This document shows, in pieces, positions 19,301-29,257 of a stretch of DNA of 64,000 nt (its first letter is position 1; each line of letters opens with the position of its first letter). The DNA lies in NCBI GenBank assembly GCA_963710495.1, contig CAVQAI010000012.1, positions 372,001 through 436,000 on the forward strand. The letters are read 5' to 3'. Source of the DNA: Bog-756 sp963710495. GTDB lineage: Bacteria > Actinomycetota > Acidimicrobiia > Acidimicrobiales > RAAP-2. The notes beneath the pieces were generated by a model that saw only the letters and a program-made list of their open reading frames with translations, made no database searches and had not been told where the DNA came from. Made by a program: the position numbers and the translations under genes.

Positions 19301-22300
19301 GACGCCCAGGGCATCACCACCACATTTGGGCCGGACAACAGCATCACCTCGATCACCGACGCCCAGGGCAACACCACCACCTACGGGCCCGACGGGACCT
19401 CGACGACGACCGACCCGAGCGGCCAGACCACCTCGGCCACCGACGCCCAGGGCAACACCACCACCTACGGGCCCGACGGGACCTCGACGACGCACCGACC
19501 CGAGCGGCCAGACCACCTCGATCACCGACGCCCAGGGCAACACCACCACCTACGGGCCCGACGGGACCTCGACGACGACCGACCCGAGCGGCCAGACCAC
19601 CTCGGCCACCGACGCCCAGGGCATCACCACCACATTTGGGCCGGACAACAGCATCACCTCGATCACCGACGCCCAGGGCAACACCACCACCTACGGGCCC
19701 GACGGGACCTCGACGACGACCGACCCGAGCGGCCAGACCACCTCGGCCACCGACGCCCAGGGCATCACCACCACATTTGGGCCGGACAACAGCATCACCT
19801 CGATCACCGACGCCCAGGGCAACACCACCACCTACGGGCCCGACGGGACCTCGACGACGACCGACCCGAGCGGCCAGACCACCTCGGCCACCGACGCCCA
19901 GGGCATCACCACCACATTTGGGCCGGACAACAGCATCACCTCGATCACCGACGCCCAGGGCAACACCACCACCTACGGGCCCGACGGGACCTCGACGACG
20001 ACCGACCCGAGCGGCCAGACCACCTCGGCCACCGACGCCCAGGGCATCACCACCACATTTGGGCCGGACAACAGCATCACCTCGATCACCGACGCCCAGG
20101 GCAACACCACCACCTACGGGCCCGACGGGACCTCGACGACGACCGACCCGAGCGGCCAGACCACCTCGGCCACCGACGCCCAGGGCATCACCACCACATT
20201 TGGGCCGGACAACAGCATCACCTCGATCACCGACGCCCAGGGCAACACCACCACCTACGGGCCCGACGGGACCTCGACGACGACCGACCCGAGCGGCCAG
20301 ACCACCTCGGCCACCGACGCCCAGGGCATCACCACCACATTTGGGCCGGACAACAGCATCACCTCGATCACCGACGCCCAGGGCAACACCACCACCTACG
20401 GGCCCGACGGGACCTCGACGACGACCGACCCGAGCGGCCAGACCACCTCGGCCACCGACGCCCAGGGCATCACCACCACATTTGGGCCGGACAACAGCAT
20501 CACCTCGATCACCGACGCCCAGGGCAACACCACCACCTACGGGCCCGACGGGACCTCGACGACGACCGACCCGAGCGGCCAGACCACCTCGGCCACCGAC
20601 GCCCAGGGCATCACCACCACCTACGGGCCCGACGGGACCTCGACGACGACCGACCCGAGCGGCCAGACCACCTCGGCCACCGACGCCCAGGGCATCACCA
20701 CCACCTACGGGCCCGACGGGACCTCGACGACGACCGACCCGAGCGGCCAGACCACCTCGGCCACCGACGCCCAGGGCAACACCACCACCTACGGGCCCGA
20801 CGGGACCTCGACGACGACCGACCCGAGCGGCCAGACCACCTCGGCCACCGACGCCCAGGGCATCACCACCACATTTGGGCCGGACAACAGCATCACCTCG
20901 ATCACCGACGCCCAGGGCATCACCACCACATTTGGGCCGGACAACAGCATCACCTCGATCACCGACGCCCAGGGCAACACCACCACCTACGGGCCCGACG
21001 GGACCTCGACGACGACCGACCCGAGCGGCCAGACCACCTCGGCCACCGACGCCCAGGGCATCACCACCACATTTGGGCCGGACAACAGCATCACCTCGAT
21101 CACCGACGCCCAGGGCAACACCACCACCTACGGGCCCGACGGGACCTCGACGACGACCGACCCGAGCGGCCAGACCACCTCGGCCACCGACGCCCAGGGC
21201 ATCACCACCACATTTGGGCCGGACAACAGCATCACCTCGATCACCGACGCCCAGGGCAACACCACCACCTACGGGCCCGACGGGACCTCGACGACGACCG
21301 ACCCGAGCGGCCAGACCACCTCGGCCACCGACGCCCAGGGCAACACCACCACCTACGGGCCCGACGGGACCTCGACGACGACCGACCCGAGCGGCCAGAC
21401 CACCTCGATCACCGACGCCCAGGGCAACACCACCACCTACGGGCCCGACGGGACCTCGACGACGACCGACCCGAGCGGCCAGACCACCTCGGCCACCGAC
21501 GCCCAGGGCATCACCACCACATTTGGGCCGGACAACAGCATCACCTCGATCACCGACGCCCAGGGCAACACCACCACCTACGGGCCCGACGGGACCTCGA
21601 CGACGACCGACCCGAGCGGCCAGACCACCTCGGCCACCGACGCCCAGGGCATCACCACCACATTTGGGCCGGACAACAGCATCACCTCGATCACCGACGC
21701 CCAGGGCAACACCACCACCTACGGGCCCGACGGGACCTCGACGACGACCGACCCGAGCGGCCAGACCACCTCGGCCACCGACGCCCAGGGCATCACCACC
21801 ACATTTGGGCCGGACAACAGCATCACCTCGATCACCGACGCCCAGGGCAACACCACCACCTACGGGCCCGACGGGACCTCGACGACGACCGACCCGAGCG
21901 GCCAGACCACCTCGGCCACCGACGCCCAGGGCATCACCACCACATTTGGGCCGGACAACAGCATCACCTCGATCACCGACGCCCAGGGCAACACCACCAC
22001 CTACGGGCCCGACGGGACCTCGACGACGACCGACCCGAGCGGCCAGACCACCTCGGCCACCGACGCCCAGGGCATCACCACCACATTTGGGCCGGACAAC
22101 AGCATCACCTCGATCACCGACGCCCAGGGCAACACCACCACCTACGGGCCCGACGGGACCTCGACGACGACCGACCCGAGCGGCCAGACCACCTCGGCCA
22201 CCGACGCCCAGGGCATCACCACCACATTTGGGCCGGACAACAGCATCACCTCGATCACCGACGCCCAGGGCAACACCACCACCTACGGGCCCGACGGGAC

Positions 22301-23105
22301 CTCGACGACGACCGACCCGAGCGGCCAGACCACCTCGGCCACCGACGCCCAGGGCATCACGGTGATCGATCCGGGATGGTCGAGCGGCCTCACGATTGAC
22401 GATGTGCCGAAGCAGGATGATCAAGGAGGGGACACTCAAGCCGCTGAGGTTGGAACATCCGCCGTTGGGGGATTTGCGAATGGCTTGAGTGGGATCACTG
22501 CCGACGAGGCCGAGCCAGGTCAGGGACCGACGGCTGTCAATGTCGATCCCACCACCGGCCAGCCCTATGCCGAGGACGAGCAGACAGGGGAAACTCAAAA
22601 CATTCAAGCTTCGGGAGTAGACAGCCAGGGTGTGCTGACCTACCAAGCGCCAGCGCAGGCCGGCGCTGAGACCTTCGAGGTGGACGCATCTGGATCGGTC
22701 GCGGCAACTGTCGGCCCCATTGATACGAGTGGCTGGGACGATAGTCCGGTGGCCGAAAGCGGCGCTTGGAACGGTCCGGGAGGCACGCTCGTAGGAGGCG
22801 ATGGCGGCGATGCTGGATATGGGGGCGACGGAGGGTCAAACGGTACCGGTAGTGACGGTGGGTACGGAGGCGACCCCGGAACAACTGGCGACGGGGGGTC
22901 AACCGGCGACGGGGGGTCAACCGGTGATGGTGGGTCCACGGGCGACGGGGGGTCAACCGGTGTCGGTGGATATGGGGGCGACGGGGGGTCAACTGGTGAC
23001 GGTGGGAACGGGGGCGACGGGGGGTACGACGGTGGTGGCGTCAGTGTGGGAGAGTCGGGCGGCGAAGCACCGCCCCCGGCGGCACCGGATGGAGGTGACG
23101 GTTGA
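16355..23105 (+). CDS. giant alpha/beta-hydrolase fused to RHS-like tandem repeats and Gly-rich tail (one frameshift at 19493)
   Basis: Reading through one extra C at 19493, this encodes about 2249 residues. Residues 1-47 hold two copies of a W-Q-D...HP-x-(Q/E)PVP motif. Residues 75-400 resemble an alpha/beta-hydrolase of the cutinase/PE-PPE type, with nucleophile elbow GHSQGG (S193). From about 418, roughly 30 copies of a 19-residue module (TDAQGITTTFGPDNSITSI) alternate with about 36 copies of a 28-residue module (TDAQGNTTTYGPDG...DPSGQTTSA), resembling degenerate RHS/YD repeats. A unique region and a Gly-rich tail of STGDGG repeats close the protein. No signal peptide is visible. Its stop overlaps the GTPase start by 4 bp, so it is coupled to the dynamin-like genes, where mycobacterial ini operons carry the Gly-rich IniB. 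As read, the frame ends at 22399 in an artefactual frame. Confidence 0.85.
17606..22360 (+). repeat. 141-bp coding tandem repeat array, about 4.75 kb
   Basis: The basic unit is 141 bp (a 57-bp module A plus an 84-bp module B), repeated 13 times in perfect register from 17606, and again in longer runs after 19620. Interruptions are whole-module changes: extra B modules near 19450-19600, 20600-20850 and 21310-21500, and a doubled A near 20870-20985. Copies are essentially identical at the DNA level, synonymous sites included, which points to recent expansion or ongoing gene conversion. The unit length is a multiple of three and contains no stop in several frames on either strand, so long spurious frames appear everywhere in this stretch. 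Confidence 0.95.
22800..23040 (+). repeat. Gly-rich 18-bp coding repeats
   Basis: Imperfect tandem copies of an 18-bp unit (ggggggtcaaccggcgac and variants) encode STGDGG/GYGGDGG repeats at the C-terminus of the giant protein. It is an independent, more diverged repeat from the 141-bp array and gives a flexible glycine-rich tail. Confidence 0.8.
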
Positions 23106-24565
23106 CCCCGAGCTCCGCGGGTTCTCTGGTTGATGACATCTTCGATGTGATCAAGAGCGAGACGGGGGTAGCGCCCGAGCGCGCCGCCGAGCTTGCGGCT
23201 GTTCGCTCCCGGCTGGCTGATCCGCTCCGGCTCGTGCTGGCGGGACGCGTCAGTTCAGGAAAATCGACACTGCTGAACGCGCTGCTGATGCAAAAGGTCG
23301 CACCAACCGACGCGAGCGAATGCACGGAAGTGGTCACCTGGTTTACGTATGGATTCCCCGAGCGCATCGAAGTCAGGTTGATCGATGGCTCCATTCAAGA
23401 GATGCCGCTGGAACACAGTGAAGGGCTGTCCAATATCCAGGTTCCCAAGGAAAGGATTTTGGAGCTGCAGGTATTCCTGGCGAATGAGACACTTCGGGAT
23501 CTCGTCCTCGTTGACACGCCGGGCTTCTCGTCTGGAGAGGAGGATCGGCAGTCGCAGATCTCCGCTGGAATTATGGATCGCCGGTCACGCCAGGCGGCTC
23601 AGTTGTGTGATGCGATGGTGTTTGTCTTCAACCAGACGCTTCGAGCCGACGAACTGGACGTGTTGAAGACGTTCCAAGCTGAGCAGCCCGGACCCGCCTG
23701 TGCTGTCAACACCATTGCGGTCCTGTCCAAAGTCGACAAGCTGGCGAGGCAGGGACCCCAAGTCCTTGAGACTGCTGAGACCCTGGCGAAGCGCTATGCA
23801 GAGCGTCTATCGCGTGAGCTGGCCGACGTTCTTCCCCTCTTCGGGCTCCTCGCCGAGACGACGGAGACTGGAACCTTAAACAACCGAGATGCGGCCTACC
23901 TGGTGACAATCGCGGAACTCGAGCCGGAGAGTCAGGGTCGACTTCTCAAGAGCGCCGACCGCTTTCGCAACACCGAAGGTCCGGTTTCCGCGGAAGCCAA
24001 ATCGGGACTGTTGCAAAAGCTTGACCTCCAGGGCATTCAGATCGCTGTCGATCTGATTCAAGACGGAGCCCGTTCTGCCGGCGATATCAACCGGAAGATC
24101 TCCGGTATGTCGGGCATCCACAGGTTGCGCACACGAGTTCGGGAGGTGTTCGCCGAGCGGGGAGAGTTGTTGCGCGTCCTCTGGGCCGCAGATACGTTGC
24201 GGCGCATTTCGTATCGACCAGGCATTCCTCAGTCGTTCGCCCAAACACTTCGCGACCTGACCGAGCGGATTCGATTCGACGAAGGGATGCACGATCTGAG
24301 GGAATTGGAGGCTTTCGACCAGTTGTGTGAGGGGAAAGTGACTCTGTCCCCCGATCTCGAGGAGGACCTCAGGCGGCTTGCCCTGAACCGGGACCCAGTT
24401 CTCCGTCTCGCTGCTGAAAACGACAGCGCCGACGCGTTGCGCCGCGCGGCTCTTGCTGGCGCTGCCCGGTGGCGTGCCGTTCGAATGAACCCGAAGGCGG
24501 CCAACGACGAGGTGGCACGAACGGTCATCCGTTCCTACACCCTGGCGCTCGCCGCCATCCAATGA
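23102..24565 (+). CDS. dynamin-like GTPase (IniA/IniC-like), first of a pair
   Basis: A 487-residue GTPase of the bacterial dynamin-like type. G1 P-loop is GRVSSGKST (48-56), a G2 Thr lies near 75, G3 is DTPGFSS near 138-144 and G4 is LSKVDKL near 202-208. The rest is helical stalk, without an obvious membrane helix. The TTG start at 23102 overlaps the stop of the giant gene by 4 bp and has GGAGGTGA 4-5 nt upstream, so translation is coupled. It is followed by a second dynamin-like gene after 13 bp; paired dynamins usually act together in membrane remodelling, as IniA and IniC do in mycobacteria. The Ini comparison rests on gene order and fold, not on alignment. Confidence 0.87.
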   Translation: MTPSSAGSLVDDIFDVIKSETGVAPERAAELAAVRSRLADPLRLVLAGRVSSGKSTLLNALLMQKVAPTDASECTEVVTWFTYGFPERIEVRLIDGSIQEMPLEHSEGLSNIQVPKERILELQVFLANETLRDLVLVDTPGFSSGEEDRQSQISAGIMDRRSRQAAQLCDAMVFVFNQTLRADELDVLKTFQAEQPGPACAVNTIAVLSKVDKLARQGPQVLETAETLAKRYAERLSRELADVLPLFGLLAETTETGTLNNRDAAYLVTIAELEPESQGRLLKSADRFRNTEGPVSAEAKSGLLQKLDLQGIQIAVDLIQDGARSAGDINRKISGMSGIHRLRTRVREVFAERGELLRVLWAADTLRRISYRPGIPQSFAQTLRDLTERIRFDEGMHDLRELEAFDQLCEGKVTLSPDLEEDLRRLALNRDPVLRLAAENDSADALRRAALAGAARWRAVRMNPKAANDEVARTVIRSYTLALAAIQ

Positions 24566-24578
24566 CTGGACGTGTCTG

Positions 24579-26399
24579 ATGAGTCGGGCTCAAGCTGCAG
24601 GAGGGCAGTCACAATCCCAAATTCAGGCGTATCTCAATGATGTCGCTGCCCGCTTGAGGCAGGCGTCACGATCGGATCTCGTGCAAAGTCTGAAGGAGGC
24701 GGTGGAGGAACCCCGGACTGCTGTCGCCAATGTCGTCATTGTCGGCGAGACGAGCCGCGGAAAGAGCTCCTTCGTCAACGCCCTCCTTGAGCGGCCAGGC
24801 CTCAGTCCCGTCAACTTGGACACGACGACGGGTTGCTGCGTCGTCTTGCACCATGCTGCCCACCTGCATGCACGCGTCCGCTTGTACGAGACCGGTGACA
24901 TTCGGGACATTCCCATCGAGGAGGTGGAGGATTGGGTCACGGTGGACGGCAATCCGGACAACGAACGTCGGGTCCACGCTGTTCTCATCGGTGTCGACTG
25001 TCCTTTGCTCGAAGGGATGAGCCTCGTCGATACCCCAGGCGTTGGGGGTCTTGACACCGGACATGGTGCATTGGCTGCCGAGGCGGCCTCGACTGCCGAC
25101 GCACTCCTCTTTGTCGTCGATGCCAACGCCCCGATCAGCGGTCCGGAACTCACCTTCTTGTCGAAAGCAGCGTTGCAAGTCGAAAATGTCGCGATCGTGT
25201 TCACGAAGATCGACGCTTACGGCGAATGGCGGACCATCATCGAGGATGATCTCCGATTGGCGTCGGAATGGGATCCGCGGCTGAAAACCATCCCGCTGTT
25301 TCCGGTCAGTTGCACGGACGCGCTCGATCCTGACGACCGAGATGGCTCTGGAATTTTGGCCATCCAGGCCCACCTGGTTGACGGCGTCGCCGCACGGACT
25401 GACGCCCTGCGATACGCGAACCTCTTGCGGATTGCCGACAGCTGTTTGGGGGAGCTCGAGTGGGAGCTCGCTGCTCACAGAGCGGCCCGAATGAGCAATA
25501 CCGATGCTTCTGCTGCAGTCGACAAGGAGCGTGAGCGGCTCAACGCGGTAGGCGCCGAGGGGAAGACGCTAATGCGAGAGCTAGACGACGGATTTCGGAG
25601 ACTCAATCTCGATCGCGCTGATGCGCTCAATCGCGGGATGCGAGACCTACGGACCTCTTATGACGAAAAAGTGGGGGGGCTCCGAGGGACTGATCTCGCC
25701 GCATTGCCATCCCAATTGATCTCCGATGTCACCGCGCTTGCCGATCGCTTGACCGAAGACGCCCGCGATCGTCTCACCACGCTCTGCGAGGAGTTGGTCC
25801 GACAGGTCGACAACGCCGTGCCCGAGCTTGGAAGTCTGGGCCAATTGGAGCCGAAACGACTCGCCGAACATGTCAGCCTGGAGACTCCTCGCCAGCGATC
25901 AGCGAACCGAATGGAGCGGCTGTCCACGCTCATCAGCTTCAGCAGCGGCCGGTCTGTCGGCTCGCTGCTAGCCAGTCTGCCAGTGATCGCCATCGCCGGC
26001 ACACCGTTCATTGTCGCCGGCCTCGGCCTCGGAGCGGTCTTCGCGTTCCACATGCACCGGGGCAGGAACGATGTCACTCGTCAGAATGAGTTTCGAACCT
26101 GGATGCGAGAGCAACTTGCGGAGGCCGAGCGCCAACTGAACAACGACTTCTCGCGGGCGATGATCGACATCGGGCACGAACTGCGGTCCCTCCTCGTGGA
26201 GCGCATTGAGACTCGCAAAGCCGACCTCACACGGGCCGTGCGGGAGCGGGAGGCTTCATTCGCAGCCGATTCGGATGGACGCAAGAACGAGGTCGGCATC
26301 ATTCAACAACGCCTAGACGACCTCAGCGCTCTGAGAAAGCGAGGGGCCGAGCTACGCGCCGCGGTGCTCGGGCTGTCGCCGGTGGTGACTGGACAATGA
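24579..26399 (+). CDS. dynamin-like GTPase with membrane hairpin, second of the pair
   Basis: A 606-residue dynamin-like protein. G1 is GETSRGKSS (56-64), the G2 region holds TTTG near 82, G3 is DTPGVGG near 150 and G4 is FTKID near 208. Coiled-coil-like helices follow. A hydrophobic stretch at about 462-492 (SLLASLPVIAIAGTPFIVAGLGLGAVF) looks like the membrane-inserting hairpin or paddle of bacterial dynamins, followed by another long helical region. It probably partners the upstream GTPase on the cytosolic face of the membrane. Its ATGA stop/start overlap with the Hsp70-like gene indicates a coupled operon. Confidence 0.87.
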   Translation: MSRAQAAGGQSQSQIQAYLNDVAARLRQASRSDLVQSLKEAVEEPRTAVANVVIVGETSRGKSSFVNALLERPGLSPVNLDTTTGCCVVLHHAAHLHARVRLYETGDIRDIPIEEVEDWVTVDGNPDNERRVHAVLIGVDCPLLEGMSLVDTPGVGGLDTGHGALAAEAASTADALLFVVDANAPISGPELTFLSKAALQVENVAIVFTKIDAYGEWRTIIEDDLRLASEWDPRLKTIPLFPVSCTDALDPDDRDGSGILAIQAHLVDGVAARTDALRYANLLRIADSCLGELEWELAAHRAARMSNTDASAAVDKERERLNAVGAEGKTLMRELDDGFRRLNLDRADALNRGMRDLRTSYDEKVGGLRGTDLAALPSQLISDVTALADRLTEDARDRLTTLCEELVRQVDNAVPELGSLGQLEPKRLAEHVSLETPRQRSANRMERLSTLISFSSGRSVGSLLASLPVIAIAGTPFIVAGLGLGAVFAFHMHRGRNDVTRQNEFRTWMREQLAEAERQLNNDFSRAMIDIGHELRSLLVERIETRKADLTRAVREREASFAADSDGRKNEVGIIQQRLDDLSALRKRGAELRAAVLGLSPVVTGQ

Positions 26400-28423
26400 G
26401 CCCCTGGACCCTTGGAATCGACTTCGGCACGACGTTCACGGTTGGTGCCATCGGGCAGGAGGGGAGCCGGCGGACGATCGACATCGAATCCGACGGCAGT
26501 AGCCGGATGCCATCTGCGGTCCTCCTGGACGAGGCTGGCGATCTCGTCGTCGGCCAGTCAGCCGTGCACCAGGCGCCCTTCTACCCGGACCGATTCGAGG
26601 CAACCCCAAAACGATCAGTCGGAGAGGGGACCCTCTTGCTGGGGGATCGTCTCGTGACGGTGACCGAAGCCATCGCGGCCGTGATCGGCCGCGTCGAATC
26701 CGAAGCGCGGCGTGTCGCCGGTGGCAGTTCGCCATCTCGGACAGTGCTCACTCATCCTGCCGACTGGGGCTCAGCTCGGCTGGACGTGTTGCGAGGTGCC
26801 GCTTCAGCGGCGGAGATCGCAGGCATCGAACTCGTCCCTGAACCGGTGGCGGCTGCCTTTTGCATGGGTGGATCGACCCTTCAACCCGGTGATCATGTCG
26901 CCGTCTACGACTTCGGGGGTGGGACGTTCGACGTCGCCATCCTCCGTCGCACAAAGGACGGGTTCGAGGTCGTCGGTCCCCCTGGCGGTCGAGACCCGCT
27001 CGGGGGTGAGGATATCGACAACACAATCATCGATTTCCTGAGCTCAGCGCCCATTGGTGAGAATCCGGACTGGCCGAAGATCGTCGATCCCCCAGACCTG
27101 CAGTGGCGACGCTATGCGGCGAATCTTCGGGCTGAGGTCCGCAAGGCGAAGGAGGGACTGTCCGGACAGAAGATCTGGCAGCTTTGGGTCCAAGGGCTCG
27201 AACAGGAGGTTCAGCTCGAAGCCGAGACGCTCAACCGCTTGATTGCCGAGGACATCGCGGCGACGGTGAACATCCTCCTCGAGACCGTGAGAGCCGCCGG
27301 CCTCGAGACCGACGACCTCGCCGGCATCTTCTTGGTTGGTGGTTCTAGCCGGATCCCGTTGGTCGCAACAGAAGTGTGGAAGCGGACCGAGGTCAAGCCG
27401 ATCGTCGAGGGTGACCCAAAGACGGTCGTCGCACTCGGCGCAACGGGATGGCGTCCACCACGACCATGGCATGAGCCCGAGGCCGAAGGAGAAGATAGAG
27501 ACGCAAAACCGACTGCGACCTTCACGAGCAGTTTGGCCATGGCTACCCGTACATTGGTTTGGTACTCGGGGGCGCATTGCTACGGCTATCTCACTCTGAC
27601 CTCGGCTGAGGGGGACGGCGCGATCGTGCTGTCGGACGAACCTACCGTTGGTGATCTGGCCGCGGCGGCCGAAGCGGCCAATGAGCGATGGTTGACAGCT
27701 CCCGGATATGAAGAGCTCTCATTCCAGAGCTCGGAGTGGCTCGGGGACAAATGCCGCGAGCGGCGCTTCCTGACAGAAGACCGGTTGGGAAGCCCGTGGG
27801 TTGAGCGGTACGTCGTGCGCGGAGAGCGAACCTTTGTCGGTTTGGCCCCGGAGCACCTAGCCTGGCGGTTGGACGCTGTAACTCGTTTGCGTTTGTCCCT
27901 GGACCCTGAGCGGTTCTACCAGTTCCCTCTGTCGTGTGAGCTCCTCGAAGGCGATCGCGTCCATGAGCGCCTCGAACTAATTCGCGACGGGACGTTCCAT
28001 CGGGTCACCGCTGAAAGCTACGACGTCGACGCCGAGTGGGTCGAGGGGCGCCTCGATGCGTATCGTGGTCACCCCGACTACACCACGATTGGTAGAAGCT
28101 CCGCTCGACTTCTTGCCCCATGGAGCAGCGCATGGCGGCTCGGGATCGCTGAGGGACTGCCGGGCCAGCTCCACACCTTCGTGTCGGCGAACGATCCGAT
28201 GCGACTCGAACAGACGAGAATTTGGATCGGCCAGGCAGGAGGAAGGACATACTTGCTGGTGGTAACCCTCCCGGAGCGCGACAAACTCCATTTTCGTCCC
28301 CTTTTCGGCCATGCCGTTTTGACGAGTAGCGAGGGGTCGGGTCCCGGTCCTAGCAGCGCTGTCCTAGGTGTCGCCAACAGCATCTTCGCGGGCAGAAGAC
28401 CGAGACGCCCGCCGACCGAGTAG
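26396..28423 (+). CDS. Hsp70-like ATPase with non-canonical C-terminus
   Basis: A 675-residue protein. The first 360 residues form an actin/Hsp70 nucleotide-binding domain: phosphate-1 DFGTTF (9-14), phosphate-2 DFGGGTFDVAI near 178-188 and adenosine motif VGGSSRIP near 317-324. The remaining 300 or so residues do not look like the beta-sandwich substrate domain and helical lid of DnaK and contain no EEVD-like end; instead there is an alpha/beta region I do not recognise (WYSGAHCYGYLTL onward). It is therefore a dedicated Hsp70 relative, not the housekeeping chaperone. The 4-bp overlap with the dynamin gene suggests joint action, perhaps cycling of the GTPases or of the repeat protein. Confidence 0.87.
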   Translation: MSPWTLGIDFGTTFTVGAIGQEGSRRTIDIESDGSSRMPSAVLLDEAGDLVVGQSAVHQAPFYPDRFEATPKRSVGEGTLLLGDRLVTVTEAIAAVIGRVESEARRVAGGSSPSRTVLTHPADWGSARLDVLRGAASAAEIAGIELVPEPVAAAFCMGGSTLQPGDHVAVYDFGGGTFDVAILRRTKDGFEVVGPPGGRDPLGGEDIDNTIIDFLSSAPIGENPDWPKIVDPPDLQWRRYAANLRAEVRKAKEGLSGQKIWQLWVQGLEQEVQLEAETLNRLIAEDIAATVNILLETVRAAGLETDDLAGIFLVGGSSRIPLVATEVWKRTEVKPIVEGDPKTVVALGATGWRPPRPWHEPEAEGEDRDAKPTATFTSSLAMATRTLVWYSGAHCYGYLTLTSAEGDGAIVLSDEPTVGDLAAAAEAANERWLTAPGYEELSFQSSEWLGDKCRERRFLTEDRLGSPWVERYVVRGERTFVGLAPEHLAWRLDAVTRLRLSLDPERFYQFPLSCELLEGDRVHERLELIRDGTFHRVTAESYDVDAEWVEGRLDAYRGHPDYTTIGRSSARLLAPWSSAWRLGIAEGLPGQLHTFVSANDPMRLEQTRIWIGQAGGRTYLLVVTLPERDKLHFRPLFGHAVLTSSEGSGPGPSSAVLGVANSIFAGRRPRRPPTE

Positions 28424-28432
28424 GAGTTTGAG

Positions 28433-29161
28433 GTGTCCGCGTTTCAACCTAGTGAGAATCGTGCCAGTCTCGGTCGTGCGGGGATCACGCTGGGAATCGG
28501 AGACGCTCTCATCCTTGTCAGTCTGGCTGTTCCTTGGATGTCGTTCGAGGGCGCATACCAGGTTGGTGCCTTCAACGGTCCCGGATTGCTGACGTTCGTC
28601 GCCTGGATCGGCATGACGCTCCTCTTCGTCGCCAGCCTCCCTTCGATCCAGAGCGCGGTTTCGTTACCATCCCTCGCTCAGGCACGAGACAGAACGGCGA
28701 TCGTCGGTGGCGCGGTCGAGTTGGTGGGAGTTGTTCTCTTCTATTCCCACTATCACGGACTGAGCGTTGTCGGTGCCAGTCGATCGGTGGAATTCGGCCT
28801 CTTCGCCGCGCTCGTCGGTTCGGTGTTGACCATCGTGGCCGGAGTGCTGGTTCGAGGCGACCGCCGCATCTACGGACACGGCGGATCGCCATCGCAGATG
28901 CCGCGTTCGCCAGCTCCGGGTCCTCCGCCTCCGCCGGTCCCGCGATCGACGGGGAAAGGGGTACAGCCTCCGGGACCGGCATCCCCAAATCAGCCCGGGC
29001 CGGGTTCTCCGGTGGGTCCCCCGCCGCCGCCCGCTCCGGGTCCGCGGCCGGCATCGGGAAGTGGTATGCCATCCCCACCCCCTTCTCGAGGCGATGGCGG
29101 TCCTCAGCGCCGGGACCCGCCTCCGCCACCTCCGCCTGGGCCGCCAAAGCCACGGCCGTAG
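28433..29161 (+). CDS. membrane protein with Pro-rich cytosolic tail
   Basis: A 242-residue protein with about four membrane helices in the first 140 residues (around 18-38, 50-70, 86-105 and 117-138) followed by a roughly 95-residue tail dominated by Pro, Gly and Ser with PPPPP runs. The GTG at 28433 follows TAGGAG by 6 nt and comes 9 bp after the Hsp70-like gene, so it is probably the last gene of that operon. Proline-rich tails commonly act as flexible interaction arms. No catalytic signature is visible and the family is unknown to me. Confidence 0.75.
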   Translation: MSAFQPSENRASLGRAGITLGIGDALILVSLAVPWMSFEGAYQVGAFNGPGLLTFVAWIGMTLLFVASLPSIQSAVSLPSLAQARDRTAIVGGAVELVGVVLFYSHYHGLSVVGASRSVEFGLFAALVGSVLTIVAGVLVRGDRRIYGHGGSPSQMPRSPAPGPPPPPVPRSTGKGVQPPGPASPNQPGPGSPVGPPPPPAPGPRPASGSGMPSPPPSRGDGGPQRRDPPPPPPPGPPKPRP

Positions 29162-29257
29162 TCCTCGAACCTGGGAGCTCCAGATGTCGGCGCAGGCAGA
29201 TGGACATTGCTTGTAGCCGTTCGCTGCGGGTCGAGTTTCGGGGGACTTCGGAATTGC

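Noticed and set aside
17606..22360. CRISPR array
   Set aside because: The repeats are contiguous coding modules without unique spacers.
17570..22646. Very long minus-strand and alternative plus-strand open frames through the repeat array
   Set aside because: They arise because the 141-bp unit lacks stops in several frames; the TDAQG frame alone has a natural N-terminal domain and C-terminal tail.
16355..23105. RHS-type polymorphic toxin
   Set aside because: Repeats look RHS-like but there is no core-closing motif, C-terminal toxin domain or immunity gene downstream; the tail is Gly-rich and the next gene is a GTPase.
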